Shown here: positions 10,651-23,016 of the stretch, in pieces | Numbering within the stretch: position 1 is the stretch's first letter | Layout: each line of letters starts with the position of its first letter | Source: Falciphora oryzae | Lineage: Eukaryota; Ascomycota; Sordariomycetes; Magnaporthales; Magnaporthaceae | DNA length: 64,000 nucleotides | Direction of reading: 5' to 3' | Assembly (NCBI GenBank): GCA_000733355.1 | Contig: JNVV01000020.1 | Location: forward strand, 497,003 to 561,002 | Translations under genes and position numbers: made by a program | Notes under the pieces: model-generated | Databases searched by the model: none | What the model was told of the DNA's origin: nothing | What the model saw: the letters and a program-made list of their open reading frames with translations, nothing else

Positions 10651-13600
10651 GGGGGGACGGGGCAGGGTTAACAGGGCGGACGGCGGCGTCCCCTTTGCGG
10701 AACTGGCCGCGTGGCCCGGGTGTGGGAAGGCTGGACTGTGTGGTTAGGCTCGGCCGTTTGCTTGCTTTGCGGCTGTTTGCCTTCCGTTGTCGCACGTTCC
10801 CCTTTCAAGAGCGTTTCCCTGTCCCGTCCTGCTTGGATAGGGGAGGCGGACAGGCGCCGCCGGATCGTGCGATTTTGACAGGCGCAGAAGCGAAAAGACT
10901 ATGGATGGACGGCGTCGCCGGGTGCGTGTCTTGTGCTGCGTGTGCGTGTGCCGTGCGCTGCCTCCGAGTGCGTCAAAAACCGCCTCGGCTGATCTTTTGC
11001 TCTGTTCTCTTTTTTGCCGGAAGCGCGCGCGCGCGCGGGCGACGTGCTTTCCCGTGGCCCCTTTCTCTTGGCTCGCCTGTGAGCGCCTGGCGCAAGTGTG
11101 GACGTTGTTTCGAAATCCTTCGGTCCCCTTTCTGCCCAGCTCCAATTTCCCCAGGCGGTCCCCTCGTCGTTCGGTCGACCGGGCGCACTCAGGTTTGGAC
11201 TCGGAGGCCCATCTACCGAAGATTATGATTATGATTAATATTATCCCCCGCTAGCAAGCCAGCTCCAGAAAGGCTCGGCCGGTCGGCGGCAGACATTGGG
11301 CGGCGCGCGCAGTTCAAGGAGGCCGAGGCGGCCAAGGGGAGGGAAGAGACAGCGGCAGAAGGCGAGCGAGATGGAACAGAAGAGCACTTCCAATGGCTGC
11401 TGCGACCGAGAGGCGCAAAGGGACGAAGGCAACGGGCAGCCTGGCCAGGGGGGCGAGAATCCGTCATAAAGGGACGAAGAAGACCAAGAGAAGCACAAGC
11501 CGCATCGCGATTAAGGTCTCCGCAAGAGCGGTCTGTTCCCGCCCCGTCTTTTTGATGCGGTCAGGACTTTCGCAGGGATGCGCAGCACGAGTCCTGCTAG
11601 GTTTTGCCTCATCTGCGCCTTCCCTCTCCGTCTCCATTTCGCGACAACAACCTCCCCAAAGGAGCCGAATCCGGGGACCAGGGTTGACGCGGCCTTGGCA
11701 ATTTCGTTTTTTTTTTTTTTCTGCTGGCTCCTCTCCCCCGCACTTTCTCAAAGCAGCCTAGCACCCCACGCGAGCGCTGATATAATCCCAGCGATCCAAT
11801 CTGCCGAGCTCGCCTGCCCGATCGAAAAACAGATCTCACGACGGGGCGCGCCAAGAGTACATGTAGCAATAATACAAAAAAAAATAAAAAATAAAAAAAA
11901 AAGTCGCAGACAGATCAAACAAGCAGAAGACATTCAAACCTAAACACGCCCGAGAGCGCCAGCGAACCCGCCAATCCCAACGCTGGATGGCACCTCGACC
12001 CCCCCAGGCACATCCCTAGGCCAAGGTCCAACCCGGCTCGCCAGCTCGCTTGGCCCTGAGTCTTGAGTGGTTGGGTTGCTGGGGAAAACGGGGTCCCTGC
12101 GCGTGGGTTGCAGGCAAAACGGGGCTGCGGGAACTCAAAGAGAGAAAAAAAGAAAAGAGAGCTGACTCGGGGGATTCTGCTGCTGCTGCATCGCTTCCAG
12201 TGCCACCCACCCACCCTCTTCACCCCCAGGATTCCATCGCTCGGCTGGGGGAGGCTCTGGAGAAACAACCTAGCAGCTCGGAGCCTCCCTCGGCCGGAGA
12301 CGTTACCGCACCTAGTATTGATTTGCTTATCACAAGGTTGTCGGCGGTGGCACGGTTAGTGTCTTGGCATCGCCAGGCTTAAACGACGCCTGGCGGTTAT
12401 TGTGGAGTGGCTGCCATTCTATTTGGGGCTCTGCCAGCTCGCCCAGCTCTCTGGGGTTTCCGAGGCCGAGAACGCCCCGCAAAGTGCAAACCCATCTGCC
12501 GGCGGCCTTTTGCGTTCGATATGACCTGGTAGGTATTGCAGATCGATCCCGGCCCGCGGCTCGCAGCGCTCCCGTCGGGGCCCGACCTTCTGGGCCGCGA
12601 CACGACAGCGCGATCGCCGAGCTATAATGTTGTGCCCAAAAGGTTGCATTTGAGAGAGTAACCTGTCGCCACGTGCGAAGACGACAAGGGAGGGGGCGAG
12701 GAAAAAAAAAAAAAAAAGCGTTCGCAGCCGGCCATGCCGAAACTGTCTTTTCCCCTCCTGTTCGATAGCTATGGGACCACCTCCCGATATTCCCATGTCC
12801 TCAGGGAGCGACCGCCATGCCTGCAGGCTCCTGTATAAACTTCTTGCTAGCGCCTCGTATCTGTCGGGCTTCTCTGCATTGCGGGGGAGTCAGTCCAGGG
12901 GAGTCCCTCCTTGCGAGTCGGGCTGACCCTATGAAGCAATCTTCCACAACCAGCACATCAACGGATTGTTTCTAGAGAGAATAGCGGGGAGTCGACGTTA
13001 ATGATTAATGTGCAGCTTAATAGCAACCGGGAAGAAAACAGGAAACCTGGGGAGAAAAACAGAGGTCCAAGGTGGAATGAAAAGACAAGAAAAAAAAAGG
13101 AAACAAGTCCGTCAGCCGGAAGGCAAGGTAAGTAAGCTCTCGGACATGCGCTCCCGGCCGGGCGCGGTCAGCACACACAACCCATCTCTGTCGCCATGGA
13201 AAGTTCCGTCGGCGATGGATGAGTGATTGAAGTGCGAGGATAGACAACCAACCAAGGGAGTGAGAACGCACTGATCGCGCCGCCAGCGATTTCGGACCAC
13301 TCGCCGGAACTACGGACCCTCCGGCTTGGCGTGCGCTGCCGGTGAGAGGGATTATCCTTGGGTGCGGCCACCGTTCGCCCAGTAGGTTGGCGGCTCTGTT
13401 TATTGCCCCGCAAAGATAACCCTCCCATCTCCCCGCTCCGGTTTTACTATGGCCACCGACAGCCCGATGATAATGATGATCACAGGGAATCACGCGATGG
13501 GGGCATACGGCTCTCCAGTGCCTGGGGGTATGCCGGCTGTGTTGTAAAACAAAGCATTGGGCGCATTATCACGGCACATCATTACTATCTTGCAAAAGTA

Positions 13601-13815
13601 CTACGTGACGGTATAATTTGCTGCTTATTCTATGGAGTCTTATAAACAGCAGATAACAACGATTGACAATTATTACACTCCTTGCGGCTCCCTGTCGGTG
13701 TGGCGCTCGATATCGGATATCATGCGAACTACGCCCAAGATGCCGCACAGGGACCTTCACCAACTTCCCACCCTCCAGACCTATCCCGTCCTCAGGCAGA
13801 CCAACCCAAGCCCGC
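10651..13815. other. Long intergenic region upstream of the Zn2Cys6 regulator
   Basis: About 3.2 kb between the start of the regulator and the 3' end of the laccase gene. Open frames here are short, have poor composition and lack family motifs. There are A- or T-rich runs near 11706-11720, 11876-11902 and 12700-12717, and an AT-rich island near 11222-11240. Long promoters are common for carbon-source regulators. I saw no RNA gene, but small spliced genes cannot be excluded. Confidence 0.5.
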
Positions 13816-15913
13816 TCACAGACCGCTGTCGATCTGCAGCGGCACGTTGCTCTCGGTGTAGGCGGCCCAGTCGCGGCAGACCTGCGCGACGCTGAGCGGG
13901 ATCTGGAACTTGCGGACCTCGTCGGGCTGGACCAGGAAGGTCGAGAAGAAGCCGCCGGACGCGTGCCAGGCGATGTGGCAGTGGAAGGGCCAGACGCCCG
14001 CGTTGTCCGACTCGAACTGCAGCACCACGTAGCCGCCGCCGCGAATCTGCTGCACGTCGCGCCGCATCGGGTTCTCCGGGTTCACGACCGTCGTGCCGTC
14101 CCACTGACCCACGCCCTCGGCCAGGACCTGGAAGTTGGCGCCGTGGAGATGCATCGGGTGACTGTTTTTTTTTGGGTTGTCAGTTATAAGATGTTTGTTT
14201 ATTTAAGGTTCTCGTAATCTTTGTTGGGTTAAAAACAGTACAGATAAACGGGACTTACGCGGCAGGGGTCTTGTTAACGACGACCATCCGGATCGACGTG
14301 TTGCGGCCGACGTTGTGCACGTTCCACTCGTCCGGGAAGCTAGTGTTGCCCAGATTGGCGAGCAGCAGCGGCGGCGCGTTCATGTTGACGCGCGCGCTGA
14401 CGCCGTCAAACTTCCACAGCGTGACGTTGGACGCGTTCTTGAAGAGCTCGACGTTGTAGGTGTGCGAGTAGCTGGGGTTGTAGGCCGGGATGGGGAAGAG
14501 CGGAGTCGTCAGCGACAGGTCGTCGTTGGCGCACGTGCCTGGGTCGGCCACGTCCCACGGCGTGCTGGTCGGGTCGGCGCCCGTGTCCTCGTCGTAGTAG
14601 ACGGCGGCGACGGCGAAAGGCTGCCGGGCGAGCGTGCAGCTGGTCAGGTTGCTGCGCATCCAGTAGCCGCTCTTGGAGGCGCCGACGTCGGCCTTGACAA
14701 TGACGTCGACGCGCTGGCCGACGCCGAGGGTGACGACCTTGGCCTCGTAGGGCTTGATGGGGACGAAGTCGTTGGCGATGACGGTCATGGTGTGCTGGTC
14801 GATAGAGAAGCGCTGGACGCCGTCAGCGCCCGAGTTGATGAGACGCAGGCGGTGCGTCTTGCCCTTCTGGAACTTGAACTTGGAGACGCCGGCGTTGGGC
14901 GTGCACTTTGTCTTATCGCCCTCGGCAACCTTGGTGCAGTCGAAGTTCATCTTGCCGTTGATCAGGTTGTTGTCCGAGAACACCTTGGGGCTGCCGCCGG
15001 GCGCGAGCATCTCCTCGATGATCTGCAGGTATCCCTTGTGGTACCAGTCTGTGCCAAAACATAAAGCAGGTTAATAAGTTGCTCTCGACCCCTGGGTTTC
15101 AGGGGCCCTCGTATGGCAGCACCTCTGGGTTCGGATCTTAAGCTGTTTGTTTGGGGAAGAGAACCGAGAAAGCTACACGGACTTACCAGTGAGCATGACC
15201 GGGCCGAGGTCGACGTCATACGCGAGGCTCTCAGGACCGTAGATAACCATGGGGCCGAAAATGCCACCGGAGTACTGAGCCGAGAAGTGCGAGTGGTACC
15301 AGGAGGTGCCGAACATGTCGGCCCTGAACTGGTAGGTGTACGACTTGCCAGGGGCGATGGCGCACTGCGAGACTCCAGGCACGCCGTCCTCCCAGGGCGT
15401 ACCGCGCTGCAGGAGGCCGTGCCAGTGGATGGCGGTGCCCTCCTCCGGGCCCGTGATGTTGTTGTGGACCGTCACCTGGATCGTGTCGCCCCAATTGGCC
15501 TCGATGGTCGGGCCCGGGAAGGCGCCGTTGACCAGGAGCGCGGGGACCTCGTACCCATCGGGGGCGATGGTGGCGCGGCTCAGTGTAAAGTCGTAGGAGC
15601 GGATGACGCCCGTGGTGGGGCAGCCATGGTAAGGGTTGGTGCCCACAATCGTCTTGTCTCCCCAGGGGCGGCCGTGGGGGAGGGGGTTGTTGGCCAGGAA
15701 GACGGGCAGCAGGGGCGCAAGCAGTGTTCCGAGCCGTGATTTTCTGGTGAATGTTGGTTAGTCTCAGCGTCTTGACGTGGCCATAGGGCCGGGAGGGCTG
15801 ACGGCAACCTACCCGTTGGTCTTCTCCTGAGCAAGCTTGCAGACCACATTGAAGAGGGACTTGGCGTCCGCCTTCACCCTGCTCCGGCACCTGTCGAGAA
15901 ATTTACGAGCCAT
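13816..15913 (-). CDS. Asco-laccase (multicopper oxidase), four exons
   Basis: Exons on the minus strand: 15913-15813, 15743-15187, 15048-14259 and 14161-13816 (1794 nt, 597 residues). Introns are 69, 138 and 97 nt with GT-AG ends and consistent phases. All four copper motifs are present: HWHG (about residue 140), WYHSH (about 182), HPMHLHG (about 484, split from its upstream residue by intron 3) and HCHIAWH (543-549), with the Cys as type-1 copper ligand. The residue at the type-1 axial position is Phe (…HASGGF), as in high-potential laccases. The product should oxidise phenols and related compounds with reduction of O2 to water. The N-terminus has about 36 basic/neutral residues before a hydrophobic stretch ([13 protein letters not shown]), so a classical cleaved signal peptide is not obvious. 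The chain ends exactly at DSGL, the C-terminal plug of asco-laccases, with no extension to be trimmed. Confidence 0.95.
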
Positions 15914-18900
15914 TGTAGTGAACGTGGGGGGTTATTATGGGATAAACACTCCTCTCACGAAGTGTCCCGGTGTATAAAACGAGTGTCTGTATAACGAAAG
16001 GAAATAAGACTCCAAGCGCTTCCGCAGGTCAAAGGATGATGCCCACTAAGGCGAAGCTGGCGACCATGGCTCAGACAAAATCGAGAGGGAGGAAAGACAG
16101 GGAAAGGGCCACTTTTATATCACCGAGACGGATCACTTCGGCATCCTCCAACAAGGTCGCCGTCAGCCTCAGCGTCAAGGTTCTCCTTTCCCCTCGCCAG
16201 TGCGTCGCGCGCCCCCATGCAGGGAGTGCGCAGGCCCAAGGGCGGTCCGTTTGGAGTGTCGTGGGAGAGGATCATCCCGACGATAGGATTCCGTCTTGTC
16301 CGAAAAGGGGAACTGGACGTTAGCCAGACGCACTTGCTCGCATGGGCGGTTTTCACGGACTAGCGTGGTACGCAGGCAGTGCAGTCACTCCGACGTTTTG
16401 CCAACTTTGGCCTCATCGAGCTACCCGAGAACAAAGAAAATAATACAAAAAAGCCAAGAGGGAAAAAAAAAAAAAAAAAAAAAAAAAAAATTAAAGCCAG
16501 GTGCCTGCCTCCTCCGTTCCATCCCGGCCCTTGTAAGCTGGTTCCATTGTCCTCTTGACCCCAGCATCCCATCCCTGCAGCGCTCAGGCGCTTGCCCTGT
16601 GGGCGGCGGTGATGATGTTGGGGTGTTGTACGAGCTCTGGATTGCACGGCCGGTCGACCAAGGCTGCGGAGGGCCGCAGAGCAGCTAGGCAAGAATATGG
16701 TTGCGCTAGGGCGGTTCCAGAAAGGCGGGCGCAGGGGAGACGAACCCAATCCGACGAGGTTCAGGATGATCCTCATCACCACCGCCCCTCTTTCCGGCAG
16801 GCGGCGGCCTTACGAAAAAGCTAAAACGACAAAGGTGAACCCAGACATGGAATATGTGATTTGAAAAGGGATTGTGGCTTTGTTTCTGCGTCCAATCCCA
16901 GACTGGCGCTCCTACCATGTCAGCGGCATCATCCGCGGCCTTTCTCTCTGCCCCTCTGGGCTCAGCTGGGTGGCTTTGCTGTGAGAGCTGACCTATGGTT
17001 TCCAGCATCTACCATGTCGCAAGGTGATCGGATGGTTTACCGCCTCGCAGTCGTTGGTACTTGGAGTGCTTGGCTACCTAGTACCCAGCCCGCCCATTCC
17101 GTCTCTGGTGTCGACGCGGTCTCATTTTAGGCCTGGCGCCATTGAAAAGCGCAGCTGGAGGTTGGGTGGCCAAAGTCCCGCGTCTGCAGAGGAAAGAGAC
17201 TAGTGAACAAAAAAGTCGTTCATCCTGCCACTCGAACGGTATGCGCGGCACCCGCACACACACTCGAACCGAAAATAGTTTTCCCTTCGGTGTCTCGGCA
17301 AGTCCCCGTTCCCCATCCTATCCCATCGTGCAAAAACGAGCGTGCATCGGGTGCGCTGCGAGGTGCCGGGCTACCGGTAAAGCGGCGCACGCGCATTTGT
17401 CGTACAACACCACTATGGCAATAGGGGGAAAATTCGACTCTCTTTGCTTCTTTTATTGCGGTCTCGGAGACGAGAGAAGCAGGGTCCGCATGAGGATATC
17501 CCTAGCTCGTGCGCATCGAGTCGCGACTTGCTTCTCGCATCACACACACACGCCCTACCCTGTTATTGCACGACGCAAGAGCTGCAGCGCTACCGTTTTG
17601 GGTCCTTGGCTTGTCCAATGTGGCGTCTTTTGGATCATTGGGGGCGGCGGTACCTCAAGACACCGGCAGGGAGGATTTGGAAGCTGGTCGCTTGGTGGCC
17701 AACTAGCAACGGTCGTTTCCTTCCTGTCACGCGGCCATTGGACGGAAATCTCAGTGCCTATTCTGTCTTCTGTCGTAGATGGCGTGTATGTCGCTCGCAT
17801 GACTTCATGTGTAAGCTGCTGCTGGCCCATGCGACTGGGCGCAAACCGAAGCTGACTGCTGGGAGAGTGGGCGGCACTTGTCCGAGCCACCGGGATGCGG
17901 TGCGAGCCCAGTGTCGTCCTACTCGCGGGGGTTACTTGCCGTCGGGTTGCCAGAAAAGCTTGGCGACGAAGCCCGGCGATCCGAGCTTAAACTGACAGCG
18001 GGTGGGAAGGGGCTTACTGACACACCACACCCACGCCCATCTCCTCAAATCATCTGGTTGGCAAGCGCCGAGGACAGCCAACACTCCTAGCTGCACCGCC
18101 GAGACCGAGACAGACAGAATTTTCTTGGATTCAGGGCTGCAAGTCGGTGGGCACCCCTGGTAGCCTAGCATCTCTTACCCCAGGCTGTCAGCTGACGGCT
18201 GAAGCTTTCCAAGCTTCAGCACGGGTGTTGGAAGGCCGAAATTTCTCATCTTGGGTCGGCTGTGCCAGTCCTCCAATTTGATCTTGTCGCGCGCAACTCG
18301 TCGTGGGGTGGCTCCATCCCCATTGGACGTCTCGATCGCACGGCCCCCAGTGGTCCGACCAGGTCCAGCTTTGGATCTACTAGTGCCGCTTAACCGCTGT
18401 GGTGGCGCACCCCGAGGCACCGCCAAGATTGTGACTCGCTGGATGCCCCTGTTGCCCTGCAGTTCAAAGGTCTTGTCAAATTACCGAGCTTGCCCTTTGT
18501 TTCTTGTCGGTGTGATCTAGCGACAACAATCAATCCCTTTGTCATATTCTCCATGTGCCCAGCACACAAAAACTAGACGAACTCTGCATCTTTCAACCTT
18601 ACGCCTATCTAGCTTTCTCGCAGACAAATATGACGCCTGTTCCATGTAGTTTCCAGCTTTTTTTGAAGTCTTGGTGGCTATTTCTGGACATACATTGCAT
18701 ATGCTTCGGTTTCAGGCCTGGGCATCCTGGCGAACATCGGACCAAAAAGGCGGGTGTCTGAGACCTCACAGGTACCACAAATATCGCAGGAGAAGACTAA
18801 AGTCACCATCTGTTCAGTTGGCGTGATCCATACTTTTTTCTTGTCCCGAGTGCGGCATTTTGTCTAGGGAAGTGGCTGGAGAATTACAGCCGCAAATCAG

Positions 18901-20250
18901 CTCGAGTGTACAAAAAGCACCTAGGTGGGCAGGTAGCTACCAAGGTAGGGACGAAAGAGGGAGCTGACTTGTTGTCCGAGACAAGAAAAAGAAGGAAGAA
19001 AGGGAGTTGACCGAACAAGTCCTGGGAAAGTGACATTTGTCGTCAGCCTCCAGACATTCCTCCTCCGGTCTTTGACGAACAGGCGGTGGGCGTGCCAAAA
19101 ACGCCGCCAGCACTGTTGGCTGTGTCCTGTGCAGACTAGCAGACGCCCGAAAGCGGGACTTCCGTCGCCTCCCAACTGGTGGTTGCCCCCCACCCGCCAG
19201 TTGGTGTTCTGCTAGAATCCTTCTAGAGGTGTGGCTTGGGCAAAGCGAGAGCAAAGAAAATTCATGACGACGACAAAAAAAAATAAATAAAGATGCCGTC
19301 GGTTCCGGATGGGGCCCCGCCGTGACCAACCGCCGTGCCTCCGTCGTTCGGGGCTCGGGCTTGTGTGCCAAGCCGGGGGCCCGAAGGAATTCGCGCTATT
19401 CCCAGAACCGCATCGGGCCGACGGCGAGGTGCCTGTCCGTCTGTTTCCCCACTCCATGTTATTCCCAGAGCTTCGGGGGGCCGTCCGAATCGAATCAGCA
19501 TTGAGCACACTTGGGCAAAGTCTCTAAATAGATACAGGCACCCGCCCGGCGACCTCGGGGCTATGCAGACTGTCTTTTTCTCATACCCGTCATCCTGCAG
19601 CTTACAGGGAACAAAAAGAACTTGACTCGACGGCTGTGCTGCAAAAGCTTCGTCATCCTCTAGCCGGCAACATCCGTCCCGCGGCGAGCGGGCACTGGCT
19701 GGACACACGCGTGAGGATCGACAAGGTGCACAAACGGGGCAGTCGTCGTCCTAATCGGTCTCGCCTCCTATCGGCTCGACGAAGCTCGACTAGATAAGCT
19801 GACTGCCGCTCGAGGAAATATCTATTCTTTCTCGTGGATGGATCGGATCCCACCATGATTTTGCCTCTCGTCTGACAGGCGCTTTTGCCCACGCATTCCC
19901 AAGCGGCACTCGACATGGGCCGAATACTTGCTCCATCTCGGCGTCAAACGGGATCGCGAGATGGCAAAGAAGATCCGCAGCACCGATCAGTGGGAACTCG
20001 GCTCCGCACGGCGCCCAACGTCCTATCAATAACAGTTGAGAATTTTCTTTCTTCCTTTTTCTTCTTTTGTACATGGTCACGATAGACTGAAATCCTCTGT
20101 CTTAGTCTTGATGGGCGCCTCGTCCGGCACGACAGACTCTAGGATTGATGTCCCAGACCTGTTACCCAACATCTCCTCGCATCTCAGCCAGCCCCGTCCT
20201 CGTTTTTGGAGTCACACTTTGTTCATACCGTCCGACTGAATCCCGCGCCT
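15914..20250. other. Long intergenic region
   Basis: About 4.3 kb between the start of the laccase gene and the 3' end of the Mgr2-like gene. It contains homopolymer tracts, including about 28 A's at 16463-16490. Open frames present are short and unconvincing. No tRNA-like or 5S-like element was noticed. Because a tiny multi-exon gene lies just to the right, other small spliced genes could be hidden here too. Confidence 0.45.
16463..16490. repeat. Poly(A) homopolymer tract
   Basis: About 28 consecutive A's followed by TTAAAG. No flanking retroelement coding sequence or target-site duplication was noticed, so it is recorded only as a simple repeat. Confidence 0.95.
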
Positions 20251-20927
20251 CTAGTCGTCGTGCGGCCGCGGCCGGAAAGCACGCTGCTGGGCCATGATTG
20301 TTGGTCGTCGGTAGGCCTGGGCGTAGGCCTGTTGGAGGATCGGGGAGGAGTCGGAACGGATGACACTGCCGATGCCCATGAAGAAACTGCGAGTATTGCG
20401 GCGGGTGAGTATTAGCACGCGTGTTTCTAGTTCAATGCTCGAGGGATGGCAGTGTCACGGAGCCCCGGGGTAAGATGTCCGGTAGAGCATACCCGAATGT
20501 GGTCCCCGAGGCAAGCATGTACTGCCCTATTGTCCTCATCACCCCGTTCGTGCCGGCTCCGAAGCGGAAGACGGTAACGGTGCCTGTGATCCCGGGTAGT
20601 TAGCCCCTGCGTCTGCTATCGCCCCTCGTCGTGGTTCCCGGCATTGTAGTCAAGCCCGAGGTGGTGCATACCCCAAATAAAGCCCATGATGGCGCCGACA
20701 GCTTAGTAATGTTAGCCGTTTCCCACACATGCCATCATGCGCCAGCTGCACGACGTACTTCCGCCCATCATGGCGCCCATCTTCACTGTTCAGCGCGTCG
20801 TTAGCCATGTCGACACCATTCCCGGGAAGTGTCGCCGTCCTCGGCGGGATCAGCCGATATTTTGCGTCTTACGTTTGTCGATGTTGGATGGCCCCATGTG
20901 GCCACCCATGTTCGGCGGAGGCGGCAT
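20251..20927 (-). CDS. mgr2: Mgr2/Romo1-family mitochondrial inner-membrane protein (five exons)
   Basis: Exons on the minus strand: 20927-20873, 20785-20759 (27 nt), 20701-20672 (30 nt), 20583-20493 and 20386-20251. They sum to 339 nt and 112 residues with every phase matching. Introns are 87, 57, 88 and 106 nt, all GT-AG, with CTAAC-type branch sites just before several acceptors. The product starts MPPPPNMGGHMGPSN. It has two glycine-rich hydrophobic helices, MGAMMGGTVGAIMGFIWG and YMLASGTTFGFFMGIGSVIR, separated by FGAGTNGVMRT, and ends in a basic QQRAFRPRPHDD tail. This is the Mgr2/ROMO1 pattern and the length fits (yeast Mgr2 is about 113 residues). In yeast Mgr2 is a subunit of the TIM23 presequence translocase that couples Tim21 and acts in lateral sorting into the inner membrane. 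The gene is easily missed because no exon exceeds 136 nt. Confidence 0.93.
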
Positions 20928-23016
20928 CTTGACCGGCTGGTGATTCTCCGGCGTTGGGGGTCGAGGGGTCGAGCGTGGGCGGCGATTAAGACCTGGCAAG
21001 CGAAGGCGACGGTTGCGCGAAAAGAGGATCGCAAATCATGCCATGCGTGGTGGGTGGTATCAAAGGGCTTCGGGAGGGAAGCTTGGAGCTGTCAATGGGG
21101 GCGGCCCGAGGCTCCTCCTCGCTCTGCAAAACGCTTTGCCCGCCCGCCCCCGCAGAGCACGCTGATTGGCGCGCCGTTGTTCCTGCAGAGGTCAGCCGAG
21201 CCGACCCTTCAGCCTTTCGCAGCGCTGTGCCCCGTCTCCCCACACGTGCCCTTGTCGTTGTGGAGTGCACGGGCCACATGCCCTCCTTTGCGACAGTGGA
21301 CATCAAACGAGGGTTCAGGAGTGTGGGCTCCTCCCAGAGAGTCATGATATCCATGTCCCCTCGGATATCTGGAAGTTTCAGGAGAGTGACCACTAAGGAA
21401 AAAAAAAAAAAAAAAAAAAAATACTGCGGCTTTGGGAACAGCTTGGCAGCATTCAATTTCTGTCCTCCGGCTTGCTGCGAGAGTTGCCCGGGTCCTTTGC
21501 TTTTGTCCCCCGCTTGTCAGGGCTTCCAGCTGGCCAATGAGCCAGCATTCCAGGCACGGTGGTTTCCAGGGAGCGAGGAAATTCACGCGCTAAAACGGAA
21601 GGCTTGAATTTGAATGCCTTCCAACCTCACAAATGGCTTGCCATTACTCGTGTGTGTCCTCCAGGACTCTTCGAGGAGATATCAACCTAGGCGAAGGCTT
21701 TTGTGACTTGGGAAGAAACTGGGACAGTTCGCGCGCGCGTGCGAGAAGCTATGAGGTGGCGACTGGGCTCGTCGAATCAGGTTTGCAGCGGTGGGCGCTG
21801 CACAGATGTTAGCGGGCACTGTGGGCGGGCGGTCAGTCGTGGTGCTCACGTGCGGGCGAGGGGCCGCCGCCAGCACACTGGGGGCTGCTGTGCCTTCTGC
21901 CTCCACCGGGCTGCTGCGGGCGTGCAGACGGCGGGTGCAACAGGAAAGAAGGAGAGAGCGGGACTGGCGGCGAAAAGCAAGACGGGTTGTGTTACTCAAC
22001 CGCATACAGCAGACAGCAGCAGCAGCCTGCGTTGTTTATTTGCGGAGAAATTAGACTTTACGCAGTCCAACCCAGCCGGGCCCTCCTGCTGTCAAGATCC
22101 AGTGCTTCACCAGTCGACGCAGCTGGCCGTCCCGCCGCTGTGCGCCTCCTTATCGTCATATCAGATTCTCGCAATCCTCCGACCCGACACCCACTCCTCC
22201 CCCGGACTACCAGGTGGGAGACAGGCAGCAGGGCCGCATCGCTGGCAGGTTGTGCGGCCGAGGTCCCGCCAAGCGCTAAGCGAGACGGGGAGCCAGCCAG
22301 CAAAGGCGGCTCGACGCACCACCCACCACCATCAAATCCATCCAACGTTCGTCCCTTCAATTGTCACGCCCGGCGCAGTGCAGCTGGGCCCAGCTGCCAT
22401 CGTCACGTCGCCGTCAACCGAAAAGCGCCCCCTTTGCGAATTTTAATCCTCTTCCCTCGCTGTGCGCCCAGCCCCCAACAACGCCCGCCGAGTCGCTCCC
22501 GCGTGCACGCTGGTAAGTCGCGGTCGTCGGACGGTCCAATCTGCCCCCCTGTCGCACCTGTGCAATTTTTTTTTTTTTTTTTCTTTCAATCGGCGGCCGG
22601 GCGGCTCTGTCCTGTAACACTGGGCGGGTGCCCACGGGCAATTGGCCTTTTCGATTCTCCACCCGGCTCGCCCGTGAACCTGGACCCTCTTGGCCGTCAA
22701 AGAGTGGCCTCTTTTTTTTTTCCTCAACCTTCCCGTCAATCAACCACGCCTGCATTATTCAGCCCTCGGATACAGTCACCAAAACGTCACAGACACGTCC
22801 ACGCGGACTGACTCGATTGACCCTGCCGACTCCAGACCTGCTGCTCGCTCACCGACCGCCACGCGCCATTGACCAAGTCCCCGACGGCGCCTGCCGACGC
22901 ATGCCCCGACGACGGGCCCATCAGTCGTCCATCCCCATCGACGTCACGAAAACGGCCATCGGGAGCCCGCTCGCCATCCCTCCACCTGCCGCGCCCGCCT
23001 GCCAGCAGCCTTCTCC
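20928..23016. other. Divergent intergenic/5' leader region between Mgr2-like gene and PRO45/HAM-4
   Basis: About 2.1 kb separates two divergently transcribed start codons. It contains an A23 tract (21399-21421) and a T-rich tract near 22567-22583. CT-rich sequence precedes the plus-strand gene, as expected for a long fungal 5' leader. Open frames here lack recognisable domains. Confidence 0.5.

Noticed and set aside
15231..15890. 219-codon minus-strand frame overlapping laccase exons 1-2
   Set aside because: It reads through intron 1 and is out of phase with the copper-binding motifs; Arg/Pro-rich shadow frame.
16463..16490. Poly(A) tract as the tail of a LINE or SINE retrotransposon
   Set aside because: No upstream coding sequence, no internal promoter boxes and no target-site duplication could be seen.
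17142..17855. 237-codon plus-strand frame in the intergenic region left of the Mgr2-like gene
   Set aside because: No domain, unfavourable composition, no splice-consistent extension; probably chance in GC-balanced intergenic DNA.
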